64,000 nt of DNA from Watersipora subatra (GCF_963576615.1 NC_088710.1:1468001-1532000); one strand, 5' to 3'; shown: positions 23,606-35,023, counted from the stretch's first letter. Translations and numbers: made by a program. Notes: generated from the sequence alone by a model not told the origin.

Positions 23606-24890
23606 TTAGTCAAGCTTTTTCCCGCAACTATTTACGTATTTCACTTGCCAGCTCAGGCTGCCTTCAGCGCTGTTGAAATAATTTTTAAACTGCTCCCTTA
23701 CAAGTTTTGCGTTGGTTGTGTAATTAGGGCCAGCTATGTGAGCAAGGTTGACTAGTTCGGTCTGTTTTACTTTTCTCCAGTCTCCCGGGACTACATCGCC
23801 AGTGCAATCATAACTGTCAACAAACCCGGTCGGTATGTAGATGGCATTGTCAGTTGAGCCTAAGTAATTGTGCAGGCAAACGCAAGCCTGCACAATTTTG
23901 TCGACTGTTTCTATGGCTGCCCTGATTGGCCTGCAGAAAATCCGTCAGCGAGCAGGCACAATGCCAAAAGAGTTTTCGATAGTGCGCCTCGACGCCGACA
24001 GACAGTAATTATACACCTTCTGGTCTTGTGTGAGAATTCGACCTGGATATGGCTTCATCAGCCACGATTTCAGTGGAAAGATGTCATCACCTATTAGTGT
24101 GTATGGTAGAAATGTTCCATTCACCAATTTAGCTGAAGGGAGGTCGTGTTTCGCATCATTAAAGTCGTTGAAAAATGATGACTGACCAAAAATGGCGGCG
24201 TCATTATCTCTCCCAAAACTGCCAATGCTCTCATATGTGAAAAGATAATTGGCATCACACATTGCCAGCAAAACAGTACTATGTAAATGTTTGTAATTGT
24301 AATACAACGATCCACCAAATTTAGGGCAATCTATCATAATGTGTTTTCCATCTATCGCCCCCACCACATTAGGGAAGAGCCACTTTTCTGTGAATTGTTC
24401 ACCGATGGTGGCCCATTCTTCCTTGGTCTTTAGCGTACAGAGGTATGTTGAATAAAGACCATCCCATATGGCTTGGCAAACCTCTTTGATTATTTTGCAC
24501 ACAGTGCTACGTCCAATTCGAAAATTGAATGACTGCGACTTTTGTGAATCACCTGCAAGAGAATTTGCAGCAGTAAGTTTTATGTTGACGACCAAACAGA
24601 TATACATAATATATTATCAATAGTACTGATTGCTTTGGTAATAAAATCTGTTCACATATGAAACAAAGCAACATAAAATAAACCACCTTAATAGGAACTG
24701 GCTGAAGATAAATGGTAAATATGGCTACCTGTAGCTAGATACCGGATGGTAAGTGCAAGTCGTACCTTGTGCGAGATCACCTCTCAACTTCAGCATCGCC
24801 TTTATTTCATATGTGGTGATACCAAACTGAGCAAATGCTCAAACCGTTCTGGTGACATCCGCATATATCTACAAGCATGGCAGATATAAG
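23606..24890 (-). pseudogene. PIF/Harbinger (HARBI1-like) transposase, inactivated
   Basis: The main exon (23606 to about 24556) begins after a TTGCAG acceptor. It contains the DDE_4 motifs NVVGAIDGKHI (first Asp), GDDIFPLKSWLMKPYPG (second Asp) and RRTIENSFGI (Glu). A TGA at 23945-23947 interrupts it; the frame continues unchanged as RIFCRPI and then CVCLHNYL to the stop, so a Trp codon probably became TGA. Two degraded N-terminal exons lie above it, at about 24733-24775 (VRLALTIRYLATG) and about 24775-24880 (RMSPERFEHLLSLVSPHMK followed by a stop). The family excises and inserts DNA together with its Myb-like partner. Confidence 0.85.
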
Positions 24891-25586
24891 TGCAGTTCAA
24901 GTCAAAATAGAGCCCATAGAGCACACGTAGGTGGAAGCGGAGACCATCAGACTCGTACAAACATGTATTAAAATATTCGCATATCTCTGGTTGTTTTTAG
25001 TATTAAACTGTTAAAATACGCATTTCGGTTAGATGAAATGGCTCTTGGCCGGCCCAGAGTCAAGAAGCTAAATATTTATCTAGTGTCGCATAGTCAGGGG
25101 GCTTTGATGATAAGAATGAGTAATACACAATTAATACACAAGTACTAATACACAAGTAATACACAATTAATTGCCATCAAAAAGCTAGTTCCACGAATAA
25201 CAAAGCGACCAAACATTTTTTTAAATACATCTACGACCTACATACCTGAAAAGAAATACTCTCCGTCGCCACTCGCCAGTTCTCTAAATAGAGAATGAAA
25301 CTGTCAGTGTGTTTTTCGGTGTTTACATATACTTCGAACCCAAAAGCTCCGCAATTGTGGCTGTCTTCTTCTTGCTTTTTGTCTCAAATGAAGTAGTACG
25401 AGCAATTTTAACCTTCCTTTCAGAGCGGCCAATTTTAAGAAGACCTTGACATTCCGAGGCTGCCTGGCCATGTGGTCACATGCGACGCAGTTTTATGTGA
25501 ACTTAGAACCGCGCCAAGCACCGCAAGTGTTTTGCTGCGCAATATTACCGCCGGAGTATCGCAATCGATATGGGAACCAGGCTTAA
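24891..25586. other. Non-coding right part of the Harbinger element
   Basis: Holds short repeats of ACACAAGTAATACACAATTA near 25125-25170. The sequence GGAGTATCGCAATCGATA then TGGGAACCAGGC at 25550-25580 may be the right terminus of the Harbinger element. No matching left terminus was found near 22.36-22.5 kb. Confidence 0.35.
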
Positions 25587-25655
25587 GACATGGTGAATCT
25601 TTTGATACCAAATAACTGTAATGTGAATTTTGTTGAAAATCAACCTTTAAGGAAA
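25587..25655 (-). repeat. End fragment of a TTAA-flanked MITE family
   Basis: Nearly the same sequence as the right end of the element at 59614-60514: it shares CTTTTGATACCAAATAACTG, GTGAATTTTGTTG and CAACCTTTAA. Only one end is present here. Confidence 0.7.
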
Positions 25656-25938
25656 CTGCCGGTTCCCTTTACTCTCCAAAAGACAGTCAAGCAATAAACA
25701 ACCTGAGTGTGAGCCACCAGCAATATACATATACTTATTAAATATATATAAGTATTTATATATATTTATTAAATATATATAAGAATGCATGAAGAACAGG
25801 CAATAAACCAAGAACATACATTCCAAGAGCAAGTGTGCAGTACGACTTTGCTAAAACAATAGCCTCTTGCTTCTTGTTACGTTTCTTCTTTTATTAAGCT
25901 ACAGCCATTTTTCTATTAATTTTACGATCGGTCTTCTG
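25656..25938. other. AT-rich intergenic stretch
   Basis: Contains two copies of TATTAAATATATATAAG around 25735-25785. No gene seen. Confidence 0.5.
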
Positions 25939-26213
25939 TAGTGCGGGTTACTCAGTCATCAAGCGTTTTCAATAGTGCGGGTTACTCGGTCACCAATTGT
26001 TCTCAATGGTGCCGGTTACTCGGTCACCAATCGTTCTCAATAGTGCGGGTTACTCGGTCACCAATCGTTCTCAATAGTGCGGGTTACTCGGTCACCAATC
26101 ATTCTCAATAGTGCGGGTTACTAGGTCACCAATCGTTCTTAATAGTGCGGGTTACTCGGTCACCAATCATTCTCAATAGTGCGGGTTACTCGGTCACCAA
26201 TTGTTCTCAATAG
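25939..26213. repeat. 34-bp minisatellite, eight copies
   Basis: The unit has GTGCGGGTTACTCGGTCACC as its core followed by AATCGTTCTCAATA. Copies differ at a few positions. Confidence 0.9.
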
Positions 26214-26899
26214 TGGCCGAGCCTTCCCAGTGGCAGGAAAACTCGGCCCAGTGACCGTGGTGACCAGGAAGTCAGTCCCCACGACTCTGGTGCCCGACTG
26301 GCTGCCACTACACATCTTCATATGCTCATATGATGCCATACTCATTGAGTCATCCTCGTACGAGTATCATATGACGCTCATTACTAAAACTGGTTACAGC
26401 ATTAGTACAGTAGTTATAGAAAACCTGTGAAAGACTTTAGAGACTAAACTGATCAAGCTAATTCAGACTAAAAGTCAAACCGACGATCAAACCTAATAAA
26501 CAAAGTCTAAAAAAGACATGAGGACAATCAGCAAAAACACCAACATAGGTATTAGTGAGACCAGACGAATCTACTAACTACTGAAAGTTAAAACCAGATG
26601 TCCTGGATAAAATATCAGCCAACCAACTAACCAATAATAATAATCAGTAACACCAAAAACCTACAAACGCAAGGACCTATACAAAAAACATTAAATAACA
26701 GCGGCTGTAACTAAAACTTAACTTTGACCCTAACCTAAACAGGAAAATATTAACGCATTCCAAAATATCTTGTTTCAACTCATTTGTAATTCCAGAACAA
26801 AACAAACATTGGAAAAAAATGACTAACACTATCAAACAAATGCATCAGCAAAGACCAGCCCCCTTCACGAATTACTTAGCAAAAACAGTGAAAATCAGC
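26214..26899. other. Intergenic, no gene recognised
   Basis: A GC-richer patch at 26210-26300 is open on both strands but matches no family I recognise. No fourth TRIM exon was found here for the gene at 27.2-28.7 kb. Confidence 0.4.
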
Positions 26900-27237
26900 T
26901 TTTCCAATATGCCTAACATTTCCTTGGCTCTCTTTAGCCAGTCTAAAATATACTTTTATAAAAGATTTAGCTGAATACACAGGAATTGGTTTATACAAAA
27001 TAGGAGTAATTGTGATGAAACATGGCACTATATAATTTAACGTTACAGCAAGCAGACACTAAACAATATCCCAAAGATAGCTTTAGCTCAGGCACATTGG
27101 AAATCACAGTTCAATACTTAGCTATATATTTTCAACTAGTTTACTATGTTGTGTTTCTAATTTATATGTCACTGGAATATTATAGAGAATCGTTCATTAA
27201 TGGAGGAGCTGAATTCCTAGGAGTTAAGCTCCCTTAC

Positions 27238-28667
27238 CTGAACATTCCTTTTTTTCAAGGTCACACTTTTGGCAAAGTTGCTTGCCGCAGTCCCGGCAAC
27301 AGGCTATCACTTCATCACCATGAGTTTTACATGTAACACTTTTGTACTTGCCAGGTGTGGCAGCATATTTTGATATTGGTACCACAGTATGACTTTCTCC
27401 AAAGAAACCTGAGTGACCCTGTTAAAAACCACAATTTAGATGAGACCAAAAGATGAGCTCACAATACAACTTGCCAAAACAGCCAAAGCAAATCATATAA
27501 ACTGTAATTGCTCAAATAAGTAACTCGATTCATTGAATGCTTTGATAATGCAACAAAAAGTTCTCAGTTCTCTGGACATTGCAAAATTCCCCTTCTGACA
27601 AGTCTCTAGATGACATCTAAGCATTAAAAGTCCCCCTCTCACAAGTCTCTAGATGACATATAAGCATTAACCTGTTTATGGGTGTCACACATCCGGCGTG
27701 CGCATTGTGAGCAATAACAGGTAGCTTGCTTTCCTGTACAGTCATGGCATTCACACTTAAGTCTAGTTTTAACGACCACTCGTTGTGACATCACTTTCGG
27801 AAGATTAGATATGAGAGGTTTCTCATAGACAGCGCTAATAAAAAATGAGAAAATTGATTGTATCTGTCATAATATCGACAATGTTATTAAAATATTTGAG
27901 GTAGTCATAGCAATGAGGTAATGTGCAATATAAAGACTTAACATTATATAGTAGTCACTGAGTGACGCTGGTAAACTTATCATGAACTAGGTGATACTAG
28001 CCCGACACTACACAGATTAAAAAGGTTTCTGAGTAAATTACGAATTATTATGAATTCGTGAACATGAATATATGAATTGTAAGAGTTTGAGTACCTTAAG
28101 CTAATTTAAATCTTTACTATAAAAAGATAAATAATGAGAGAAAAAAATATTGCACCTTACAAGAATTGAACCCAAAAAATTGGAAGCAGAGATGTTAAAC
28201 CAAGCCCACTAGCACTAAACCATGCACCCACTTTCGAATATTTGTGCTTATAACTGTTACACATAATGATCTCTCACGGTACATCAAACTGCAAGCGTTG
28301 TTTTTGGGAAAGTCTGGGCCCATGCTTTTCTTTTAGTAGTTCATATGTGCTTCTACTAGTTTTCTTCTAGGAGTTCAAGAATGCATATTTTAGCCGATCA
28401 CTGTAAACTGGACATACAACAGACAAACACACACTTAGATTGATACATATAGAACATAGTGAGACCATCTGCATAATTATTTCACCATACTTACTCGCAT
28501 TCTTCACAGAGTATTTTACCATCATTCTCCTCCGCATGTTCTTCTAGACAATTCTTACAGTACACATGCTGACAAGGGAGTGTCCGTGGATCAACCATAC
28601 GTTTAAACTCTAGACAGCAAAATCCACATTTATAGTCACCAACCAGCTCTGTACTAGCCTCTGCCAT
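27238..28667 (-). CDS. TRIM-like RING/B-box protein, left copy, first three exons
   Basis: Exons 28667-28495, 27834-27672 and 27418-27238 are joined by GT-AG introns with compatible phases. The ATG at 28667 (MAEASTELVGDYKCGFC) is chosen because the equivalent ATG is kept in the second copy. Exon 1 is a C3HC4 RING finger (CGFC, LPCQHVYCKNC, LCEEC), usually the E2-binding part of a ubiquitin ligase. Exon 2 has a B-box-1-like CECHDC...YCSQC...C..H pattern. Exon 3 has a B-box 2 (CKTH...CCGDCGKQLCQKC). The coiled coil and C-terminal domain of a full TRIM protein are not seen before the homology fades near 26.9 kb, so this copy may be truncated. Intron 1 is about 540 bp longer than in the other copy. 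Confidence 0.88.
28152..28230 (-). repeat. tRNA-derived sequence (SINE head or tRNA pseudogene)
   Basis: The minus strand has an A-box-like TGGTTTAGTGCTAGTGG (28206-28222) and a B-box GGGTTCAATTCTT (28161-28173) at tRNA spacing. It sits in the extra part of TRIM intron 1 that the other copy lacks, so it came with an insertion. Confidence 0.55.
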
Positions 28668-28924
28668 ATCTTCAACAAGGCACAAACTGGATGAGCTGAG
28701 AAATGCTAAAGCACTGTGAAACTGTCTGTGCTACCATAAGAATAATGACATGACTTCTGCAAGGAAATCCTGTAAGAAAAGTGCTATTCATATTTTTACA
28801 TCAGCTATTTCTGTAACTTCAGCGTCGGTGAACCTCTTTTCTATGTAGAATCAATGGTGCCCATGATCTATTCATCAGCATATTAGTTTCCTTTTAAAGA
28901 CAAATTATTAATTACCTTTTATAT

Positions 28925-29457
28925 GCACAAGTGGTATGGTGATGCAATAGTACTAACAAAGGACTGTACTAACAAGTGATATGGTGATGCAATAGTACTA
29001 ACAAAGGAATGTACTAACAAGTGGTATGATGATGCAATAGTACTAACAAAGGAATGTACTAACAAGTGGTATGGTGATGCAATAGTACTAACAAAGGAAT
29101 GTACTAACAAGCGATATGGTGATGCAATAGTACCAACAAAGGAATGTACTAACAAGTGATATGGTGATGCAATAGTACTAACAAAGGAATGTACTAACAA
29201 GTGATATGGTGATGCAATATTACTAACAAAGGAATGTACTAACAAGTGGTATGGTGATGCAATAGTACTAACAAAGGAATATACTAACAAGTGATATGGT
29301 GATGCAATAGTACTAACATAGGAATGTACTAACAAGTGGTATGGTGATGCAATAGTACTAACAGAGAAATGTACTAACAAGTGGTATGGTGATGCAATAG
29401 TACTAACAAAGTAATGTACTAACAAGTGGTATGGTGATGCAATAGTACTAACAAAGT
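28925..29457. repeat. 45-bp minisatellite, about 12 copies (left arm)
   Basis: The unit contains GGTATGGTGATGCAATAGTA followed by CTAACAAAGGAATGTACTAACAAG. The same array, inverted, lies at 61244-61610 in the right arm, so it existed before the duplication. The 168-residue minus-strand frame here is a by-product of the repeat. Confidence 0.92.
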
Positions 29458-31541
29458 AATGTGAAGTTGGGAACCACTAAATACCAAACAACTTCCGCTA
29501 TTGAACAATCGTCTTCAATAAAAACCTTCATTTCGGTTGCAATTTATGTATCCGACTGTTTGCTTAACCGTACACTTATAAATAGTCATGAGCAATGCTT
29601 AACCGGTACATAGTAACCTTCTATGCAAAGAGTGTTTGAGATGCCAGAATTGGCAGCTCGAAGCAAATTAGCTAATTTAAACTAAACTTTAGAAACTTTA
29701 AATTAAACTAAACAATATCAATAATATCCAACAGTTAGCTCATTCAAACTAAACTTTAGAGGATTTTACCCGTTACCATTGTTCATTTATCATTTTATTC
29801 ATGTATTCATAGTCATCACAGTTTATTAACAGTTTCCTGTATGTGTTTAGATCTTTAGTAAAGTAGGTGGGCTGACTTTTTTATCATTTATACTCTCGTA
29901 TCAATTAGAAAATTTGTCAAAGCTTAACCGATGATCAGAGTGTTTATAATCACTGTCCATGTTTAGGCTCCACCTATTCCTTATCTTAGTTGATGTAAGG
30001 CTTTAGAGAGGTAACTTCTCTATACATTCGCAGAGCAATATGAATTCAGAACTCTCTACCTACTCTTATCTCCTTCAAGTAACCTTCTACGCTGTTGAAA
30101 TCAACAGATAGTAAAACACCAGCACAAGTCAATATAAACGGCTTCCTCACACCCCGGCCAGCTTCTTCACACACCAGCCAGCTTCTTCACACACCAGCCA
30201 GCTTCTTCACCCACCAGCCAGCTTTTTCACACACTAGCCAGCTTTTTCACGCACCAGTAGCTTTAATAAAAACTTAATAAAAACGAAAAGTTGCCCTGGC
30301 TATGAACTACAACTAGAATGGATACATTGTTTTTGTTGTGAGTTATGACAAGGCTCGGCTTACATAGCTTGAAAATTTGATTCACAGTATTAACCAGAAA
30401 ATTGGGAAATCGCTAGAGGCAACTAAGAGGTGAATGTTCTAAAAACCTATACTAACCAGTGTGGATCAGAAAAGTGCAAACAGATATTGAAGGTGATTGC
30501 ACATACACAGCTCTGTCAACTTCTACCTGACACGGCTAAAATAGCAGAAACTAATTATAACCTCCAACTTGTATACTTCTGTGATATACTCAAGACAATT
30601 TTAATCAAATACCAACCCCCTACAGCATAAAGAACAATAGCTTCAGAACCTGCACATCTTTCCACAGACTAACAGGGGAAGCTATCAAGAGGACAGCTAC
30701 TACGATTCTGCCTCCTTTGGCTGTTGAAATTCGTAGGTGTGCAAGACTGAGTAAAAAAGCATGGACAACCGTTTGTCTTATGGTTTAACTTTCTTCAGAT
30801 AATTGTAACCTTTTGTCATGATTATTATTATAGTTTTAGAATTTCTGTTAGTTTTGAAATGACAGTGTCGTAATTGCAAAAATAAATATGTCTTTTTTTA
30901 CTGGTAATATTGGCATACCTTACAGGTTAACACCTTGACTAGTGTCTGAGCCAGTACTAATCAAATTAGTTCGCTTAACCTAAAAAAATACACAAACTAA
31001 ACAAAGTTAAAATTGGATTAATGTTGTGGAAGTCAGCGCTGACTATCCACTTGCAAGTGGGTTCTGGTTACAAGTTGTCTTATACGGAATTAGTATTAGC
31101 GCTCATGCACATCTATTATTGTTGCAAGCAAGGTGACTGGTGAATGAGTATGGCTCTTTATTACGGGAGCTAAAGCTCCACAAAAATGAGGTAATGTTCA
31201 AATAATCAACAAACTTCCATCTACAGTTTCATCAGTTGTAGACCATATCTCGTGCTCTGTGCTCTTCTGTCTCACTAGGGTATTTTCCTTCATTACATAT
31301 TCTTACCCATTCTGTTATACACTGGCTTACATATCCTTATATACAGTGGTATGTGATAGTTCATTGGCTTTCCATAAAAGCTCGTATGCATATTACTACG
31401 CTAATCCCAGAATAGCTTGATGAATAGAAATACATGACTTTAGCAAATCCACAACAATGATATGAAAAAGCTAGTTCAACACCGATGTATGTGTAGATGT
31501 AAAATAACTGAGTACATCGTAATTCATCAAAAAACACACTA
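29458..31541. other. Single-copy arm sequence, no gene recognised
   Basis: 29458-29930 and 30620-30830 align with the inverted right arm; between them lies unaligned sequence. No conserved protein is visible. A 14-bp perfect palindrome AGTCAGCGCTGACT occurs near 31032. Confidence 0.45.
30149..30262. repeat. 20-bp minisatellite, about five copies
   Basis: Unit CACACACCAGCCAGCTTCTT. It is not seen in the right arm. Confidence 0.85.
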
Positions 31542-31546
31542 TCATA

Positions 31547-31780
31547 TGTTGTATTATGGGATTTGTTAGGCTCAGGCTATATTGGTGTCTGAGCTCAAGG
31601 CAGTACAGGTGGTCTTGGTAATTACGGTGAGTGCATAAAGCTAGAAAGAGCTAGTGGGTAAAGCTAGTAGATAAGCTAGTGTAAGGCAGTATAGGGGAGG
31701 ATATAAGGAAGTGTAACGAAATACCGAGGCTCTTCTTCACCTTCACATCAGTACATGTGAGTACATTGATTTATACAACA
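31547..31780 (+). repeat. 5' LTR of the small LTR element
   Basis: 234 bp with ends TGTTGTAT and ATACAACA, and a partner at 35024-35256 differing at only a few positions. Confidence 0.92.
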
Positions 31781-32029
31781 TGGCGCAGTTGACAAAATTC
31801 TGATTTTTTTTTGTGCGTTATCATTAGCGAACATTTTGCTGGTTATGGAGTTAAGTTTAAACGGTTGATTAGACCCTTTCACGGGCGTGCAGGTGAGGTG
31901 ACGTGAGGTAGGGTGGTGTTGTGAGGTGTTGTAGCGGTGAAGCATCGGTGTTGGTGAGGTGTAAATATTTATTACGTGTACGGAGGTAAGAATTACATTA
32001 AATTTATACGAGTGGGGTAGAGTGGATTT

Positions 32030-33360
32030 GTGGAGAGAGATATATTGTGTTGTGAGGGGATGGAGAGTGGTTTTCTAAAGCTGGTGTTCGGTGAGCACGG
32101 TGATGGGTCGTGGGAGAGATTTATAGAAGAAATGAATTTATGTATAGAGAGTGCTGTCGAGAGGAGAGGTTATGTAAATGATGAAGATGGCAATAGAGTA
32201 CCTATTATGAGAGGTAGAGCTAGGTTAGTGCCACTATTGAGAGCTATTGGGCACAGTGATAGAGAAGTATTGAGGAGTGCAGGGTTTAACGTAGATGGTG
32301 TAAATTCTACTTATGAAGGGGCAGTGGAGGTTTTGCAGGATTATTATGGTAGACAAGAGAGTATGTTTGTAAAGAGGCATAAGTTTCTGATGGCTAAGCA
32401 GGCACTTGGAAAAAGTGATAGAGAATATTTACAACGGGTAGAGAGTTTGAGCAGATATGCAGAGGTGGCTAACAATAATGATAGGGTAAGGTTTGCCCTT
32501 ATAGTGGCGGTAAACGGGTTGAGAGATAGAGAGGTAGAGATTTGATGAAGAACGCCAATCTGACTTGGGAGTTGTTACATGAGGCATTGAGGGCTCGTGA
32601 GATGGCGAATCGTTCAGACAGGTTCGTGAGAGCAGATAGTAGAGGTAGCGATTTAAAAAGTGAGATTAAAAAAGAGGTAGCAAGGGTATCAGAGTGCGGC
32701 AGTCGTGCACAGTACCGGAGTAATGGTAGAGATAGAAGCTACGATTCACCGGGTAGATCTTCCCCTAGAGGTAGCCCTAGTAGTGGTAGAAGGTATTGTA
32801 GTAATAGTAGTGAGGAGCGTAATACTAGTAGATATGGGACAAGAGGCCGGGATTATAACGAGGACAGTGGCAGTAGGAAGTATAGAGACAATAGCAGGGA
32901 AAGGTATGTCTCTAGACATGGAGAAAACAGTAGAGAAAGTAGAGATAGAGTTTGCTATAATTGCAGAGGTAGTGGCCATGAGATGCGGAGTTGTCCCCAC
33001 ATTAAATGTTTTTCTTGTGGACAGCGAGGACATGTATCCCGTTATTGCAGGGATAAGGGAGGAGATGTAGGTTACGATAGACGAAGTAGCAGCAGGAGGT
33101 CAGGAGGTAGCCGTGATAGTAGCTATGAGCGATATGGCAGCAGGGATATTAGTAGGGAGAGGTACAGGAGCCGAGAAAGCCCCCGCGAGATGAGAGACAA
33201 GTTTAGTAGGTACAGGGACAAAAGTATGGATAGGTTTGAGGGGGAGAAGTATAAGGAGAGGCGCGAGACGAGCCGGTATGATAAAGGGTACTGGGATAAT
33301 AGTAAGGGCAGAAGTGTTAGATTTTCTGGTTATAGAGATAAATATGGTGAAGATCAATGA
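32030..33360 (+). CDS. Gag polyprotein of the small LTR element, in two overlapping frames
   Basis: The first frame (32030-32545) is a capsid-like helical region. It ends at a TGA overlapping the ATG of the second frame (32542-33360) as ATGA, and the second frame continues the protein. The most likely reading is one Gag with a missing base near 32540, though coupled reinitiation is possible. The second part is very rich in Arg, Ser, Asp and Gly and carries two CCHC zinc knuckles, CYNCRGSGHEMRSC and CFSCGQRGHVSRYC, expected to bind the element's RNA. It ends GEDQ then TGA-CTA-G, with the protease frame continuing in phase beyond the stop. Gag would assemble the cytoplasmic particle. Confidence 0.8.
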
Positions 33361-33695
33361 CTAGGCCAGGGAATTGTGCAGTATTTAGAAGTTAATGGAG
33401 TAAATGTAGAGTTTACGTTTGATACTGGGGCTGAGGTGTCAATATTAACCGATGCAACAGCCAATAAGTTGAACCGAGAGGCGCGAGACGAGCCGGTATG
33501 ATAAAGGGTACCGGGATAATAGTAAGGGCAGAAGTGTTAGATTTTCTGGTTATAGAGATAAATATGGTGAAGATCAATGACTAGGCAAGGGAATTGTGCA
33601 GTATTTAGAAGTTAATAGAGTAAATGTAGAGTTTACGTTTGATACTGGGGCTGAGGTGTCAATATCAACCGATGCAACAGCCAATAAGTTGAACC
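33256..33695 (+). repeat. Tandem duplication, 220-bp unit, across the gag-protease junction
   Basis: 33256-33475 is repeated at 33476-33695 with only a few mismatches. The unit covers the end of Gag, the TGA-CTA-G stop and the start of the protease (FTFDTGAEVS). Because 220 is not a multiple of three, the first protease copy runs into stops and only the second continues as a long frame. Confidence 0.92.
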
Positions 33696-34795
33696 TGCGG
33701 TTAAAGAAATCGTCGACAGTTTTAGAAACTGCTGATGGTAGTGAGTTAAAAGTGGTTGGAAGTGTAATAGTTCATTTGAAAAGTAAAGACAGGCATATGG
33801 ATGCTGAAGTTCATGTAGTGAAAGGATTGAGAGCAAACTTTTTGGGCATAACTGAGTTGAAGCTGCTAAAACTGTTTGCTGTTGTAAACGCGTTATGCAA
33901 AAGTAAGTTTGAGCCTGTTAAGGAGTGTAGAAGTATTAAGCCAGTTAAGCCGTTTTTGTCGAGAACAATTATTGCTGGGTCAAGTTATGTTTCAGATGAT
34001 GTCGAGTTGCAAAACCTGCCAAATAAGTCTGACAGAGAGAGCGAAGTTAAGAAAGGTCACACAGGTCAAGATTGGTGGACTTGTAAAACTAAGGGAGTGA
34101 AGAGTAGCGAATACGTAGAAGTTGGTAGTCAACAGGGGACAGCCCAAGGCATCAGAGATGTGCAAGTGTCTATGGAGTATGATAGAGAACACAGTCACGA
34201 TGGGGTAAGAGAAGGTGCTGAGAAAGTAGCTGAACCAGGGTCTGTAATGGAAAAGGTTTGCTCTTTTTTAGCCGAGGTATCCAGCAATGGAATGTTAGAC
34301 AGAGAAAGTCATGAGAAAAAGGTAGCAAAGATTGAAAGAGAGGAAAGGGAGGTGTGGAGAAAGTCGAAGGAGAAATTTGCTAAGCTGAAAGTCAAACGGG
34401 AGACAGCAGTCATGGAGTTGGAAAATGTCAAGGCATTCAGGGTAGTGGTGCAGAAGTTAGCCGAGGTTCAGAGGAGAATTGCTGGTAACAGACCTGCACT
34501 GGTTGCAGGTGAGGTCGAGCTAAATAGGTCTGGGCCTATGCCAACTCCCAGCTCTGTGGTGCCATCCCCTGTGCAGCCGGTTACGGCCCAGGTGGAGACC
34601 TCCCACAGGAAGCCTGTCGAGCCTGCCTCTTACTGGGGAGAGCGAGGTAAAGACGGAAGAGACGGAGATGAGGTTGAGGAGTCATTGATGACCCAACCAA
34701 AAGACTCCGGGCTAGTCAGGGTTGGTGGAAGTAGTGTTGGAGATGTTGGTGGAAGGAGTGTTGGTAGTGACAGTGGTCACGGTAAGTATTGGTAG
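33596..34795 (+). CDS. Aspartic protease with a long non-RT C-terminal extension
   Basis: The frame is open from just after a TGA-CTA-G stop, so 33596 is only a nominal start. The N-terminal part has the retroviral-type protease signature FTFDTGAEVSIST (catalytic Asp) and a later LRANFLGI flap/hydrophobic region. Where reverse transcriptase would normally follow, the protein continues for about 250 residues. These include a charged helical stretch that looks like a coiled coil (around residues 230-300) and a Pro/Gly/Ser-rich tail. No RT, RNase H or integrase motif is present. It is probably the remnant of a Gag-Pro-Pol after deletion, or a specialised non-autonomous form. Confidence 0.75.
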   Translation: MQYLEVNRVNVEFTFDTGAEVSISTDATANKLNLRLKKSSTVLETADGSELKVVGSVIVHLKSKDRHMDAEVHVVKGLRANFLGITELKLLKLFAVVNALCKSKFEPVKECRSIKPVKPFLSRTIIAGSSYVSDDVELQNLPNKSDRESEVKKGHTGQDWWTCKTKGVKSSEYVEVGSQQGTAQGIRDVQVSMEYDREHSHDGVREGAEKVAEPGSVMEKVCSFLAEVSSNGMLDRESHEKKVAKIEREEREVWRKSKEKFAKLKVKRETAVMELENVKAFRVVVQKLAEVQRRIAGNRPALVAGEVELNRSGPMPTPSSVVPSPVQPVTAQVETSHRKPVEPASYWGERGKDGRDGDEVEESLMTQPKDSGLVRVGGSSVGDVGGRSVGSDSGHGKYW

Positions 34796-35023
34796 CGGCG
34801 GAGGTCAGGGTGATGGAAAAGCCAGTGCAGACTGGCAATGGAGCTGGCAGTAGCGAGAAGAGTACTTTAGACGGTGGCACAGGGTCAGACAAGCCAGAGG
34901 CATAGCCTATGGAGACTGCCCTAATGGAGTCAGGTAACGAGCAACACAAGTAAGGTAAGTTACTACGTCTGCTTGTTGGTAGTGATGCAGTGGCCCAAAA
35001 CAAAAAGAAAAAAAGAAAGGGCA

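Noticed and set aside
26160..26430. Open frames on both strands after the 34-bp minisatellite, considered as a further TRIM exon
   Set aside because: No coiled-coil, NHL or B30.2-like pattern and no splice sites in register with exon 3.
28919..29425. 168-residue minus-strand frame with repeating STIASPYHLLVHSFV
   Set aside because: By-product of the 45-bp minisatellite, also multiple of three; the right-arm array gives a similar artefact at 61282-61617.
32705..33357. ORFs in other frames over Gag (32705-33070 plus; 32746-33033 and 33100-33357 minus)
   Set aside because: Shadows produced by the biased Arg/Ser/Gly codons of the gag gene.
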